A stretch of DNA of 14,801 nt from Acidimicrobiales bacterium (GTDB lineage: Bacteria > Actinomycetota > Acidimicrobiia > Acidimicrobiales > SHLQ01). The first letter of the stretch is position 1, and every line of letters begins with the position of its first letter. The DNA lies in assembly GCA_013002375.1 (NCBI GenBank), contig JABDJW010000044.1, forward strand, positions 1-14,801, given 5' to 3'. Position numbers and translations under genes: made by a program. Shown here one piece after another: positions 13,402-14,801 of this stretch. The notes under the pieces were generated by a model. It searched no databases. It saw nothing but the letters and a program-made list of their open reading frames with translations, and was not told the DNA's origin.

Positions 13402-14793
13402 ATGAGAAAACCATGGGTCATACGACTCGTCGGACTCTTTGCCGTGCTGATGTTGATCGCATCGGCATGTGGTGACGACGACGATGACGACACCACACCG
13501 ACGACCACGCCGTCCGACGGCGCGACGACGACGATGTCCGACGGCGGCGGCATGGAAGGTGCGCCCTGCGACGGAGAGATCGACGGCCCGCTCACGCTCA
13601 CGCTGACGGCGCACAGTTCCGAACCCGCGTACACCGATTCGGTCGCAGCATTCAATGCCGGTCCCGGTGCCGATCTGGGAATCACGGTCGAGCTGATCGA
13701 CCTCGGCGAGTCGGCCTATGAGGACTTCATCCAGGCCGCTGCGGCCTCGGACGACCTCCCCGACATCATCGACATGGACGGTCCGTTCCTCTACAACTTC
13801 GCCTGGAACGGCTTCGTGCAGCCGCTCGGAAACTGTGTTCCCGACGGCAAGCTGGCCGACTTCCTGCCATCGATCATCGAACAGGGTATGTACAACGACG
13901 AGCTGTACTCGCTGGGCTCGTTCGACTCGGGCATGGGTATCTGGGCCAAGCGATCGGCGCTCGAAGGCATCGACGCTCGGATCCCGGAGACATCCGAGGA
14001 TGCGTGGACCGCCGAGGAGTTCGACCAGATCCTGCGCGACCTCGAAGCCTCCGGCATCGACTCGCCGCTCGACATCAAGTGGTGGTACGGCGCCGGCGAG
14101 TGGCGACCCTACGGCTTCGCCACGATCGTCCAGTCGGCCGGCGGTGACATCATCGATCGCACCGACTTCCAGAGCGCCGACGGCAAACTGAACAGCCCCG
14201 AGGCCGTTGCCGCGATGACCCAGTTCCAGACCTGGGCCGAGGACGGGCTGATCGATCTCGACGCAGTCGACGACAACAACTTCATCACCGGCGACGTCCC
14301 CCTCTCGTGGGTCGGTCACTGGATGTACGGCGACTACAAGGCAGCCCTCGGCGATGACCTCGTGCTCGTGCCGCTGCCCGACTTCGGTACGGGCTCGAAG
14401 GCCGGCATGGGCTCGTGGAACTGGGCCATGTCCACCGAAGCGGCCGACCCCGACGCGGTGTGGGCCTTCATCGACTTCGTGACCAGCCCGGATCAGGTCA
14501 AGACCATCGCTGATGCCGAGAGCGCCGTGCCCTCGCTCAAGTCGGTGCTCGATGCCGACCCGACATTCCAGCCCGGAGGCGATCGGTACCTGTACGTGCT
14601 GAACCTCGAGGCCGCTCCCGATGTGGCGCTGCCCCGGCCGGCGACTCCCGCCTATGGCGCTATCCGGAACGCGTTCTCCGACGCGCTGGCCGACATCGTC
14701 ACCGGTGCCGACGTGCAGGAGACCCTCGACAACGCCGTCGCCGAGATCGATGACGACATCGAGGCCAACGAGGGCTATCCGATCATCAACTAA
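13402..14793 (+). CDS. ABC transporter substrate-binding lipoprotein, carbohydrate-type (extracellular family 1)
   Basis: Cell-surface solute receptor of an ABC importer, most like the sugar/oligosaccharide-binding family; ligand unknown. Seen: basic start (MRKPWVIR), hydrophobic segment and lipobox ending ASAC with Cys23, then six aspartates and a Thr/Ser/Asp-rich linker to about residue 55. The binding domain begins LTLTLTAHSSEPAYTDSVAA and includes DLPDIIDMDGPFLYNFAWNG, WAKRSALEGI, WTAEEFDQILRDLEASGI, PLSWVGHWMYGDYKAAL and WNWAMSTEAADPDAVWAFID, in the usual order for these proteins. 463 residues. Start is ATG 13402, preceded by GGAGGGGA (13385-13392); an upstream in-frame start would lie inside the palindrome and add non-signal residues. 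Permease genes are expected beyond the right edge. Probably controlled through the palindrome at 13362-13377. Confidence 0.92.
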   Translation: MRKPWVIRLVGLFAVLMLIASACGDDDDDDTTPTTTPSDGATTTMSDGGGMEGAPCDGEIDGPLTLTLTAHSSEPAYTDSVAAFNAGPGADLGITVELIDLGESAYEDFIQAAAASDDLPDIIDMDGPFLYNFAWNGFVQPLGNCVPDGKLADFLPSIIEQGMYNDELYSLGSFDSGMGIWAKRSALEGIDARIPETSEDAWTAEEFDQILRDLEASGIDSPLDIKWWYGAGEWRPYGFATIVQSAGGDIIDRTDFQSADGKLNSPEAVAAMTQFQTWAEDGLIDLDAVDDNNFITGDVPLSWVGHWMYGDYKAALGDDLVLVPLPDFGTGSKAGMGSWNWAMSTEAADPDAVWAFIDFVTSPDQVKTIADAESAVPSLKSVLDADPTFQPGGDRYLYVLNLEAAPDVALPRPATPAYGAIRNAFSDALADIVTGADVQETLDNAVAEIDDDIEANEGYPIIN

Positions 14794-14801
14794 TACCTCC
14801 T

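Noticed and set aside
13339..14319. Minus-strand open frame of 326 codons opposite the substrate-binding protein
   Set aside because: No start signal or domain; the plus strand encodes a typical binding lipoprotein.

Overview
The window is GC-rich DNA with tightly packed genes, frequent GTG starts and several TANNNT boxes placed 6-8 nt before the start codon, the pattern of leaderless transcripts. Together with an Rv1264-type adenylate cyclase and a domain order typical of high-GC Gram-positives, this points to an actinobacterium. A free-living Acidimicrobiia-like lineage is my guess; no sequence search was possible. The content is mostly ordinary chromosomal genes. I did not find a defence system, prophage, CRISPR array, insertion sequence or biosynthetic cluster.

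Left part (1-2558): larB and larC lie on the minus strand with a 4-bp ATGA overlap, and larC is cut by the window edge. They make the nickel-pincer nucleotide cofactor. Diverging from them across only 19 bp is pheA (prephenate dehydratase with ACT domain).

Middle left (2613-7811, plus strand): an ABC exporter pair of MacB/LolCDE type (ATPase plus an 8-helix, two-core FtsX permease), then a class I methyltransferase, then a class III adenylate cyclase with an N-terminal regulatory domain. The last two each have their own leaderless-type promoter.

Middle right (7808-11428, minus strand): an MFS transporter convergent with the cyclase (the two stop codons share one CTAG), a large alpha/beta-hydrolase-domain lipoprotein, and a P-loop nucleotide-kinase-like protein whose N terminus is built from a 12-bp tandem repeat. 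A GNAT-like acetyltransferase (11497-11940) diverges from the kinase.

Right part (12081-14801): a small exported protein with a strong terminator; a tRNA cluster, Ser(TGA) on minus, then Ser(GCT) and Arg(ACG) on plus; a frameshifted LysM-like remnant between the two serine tRNAs; and a lipoprotein substrate-binding protein of a sugar-type ABC importer preceded by a palindrome that looks like a LacI-family operator. The permease genes of that importer would be expected just beyond the right edge.
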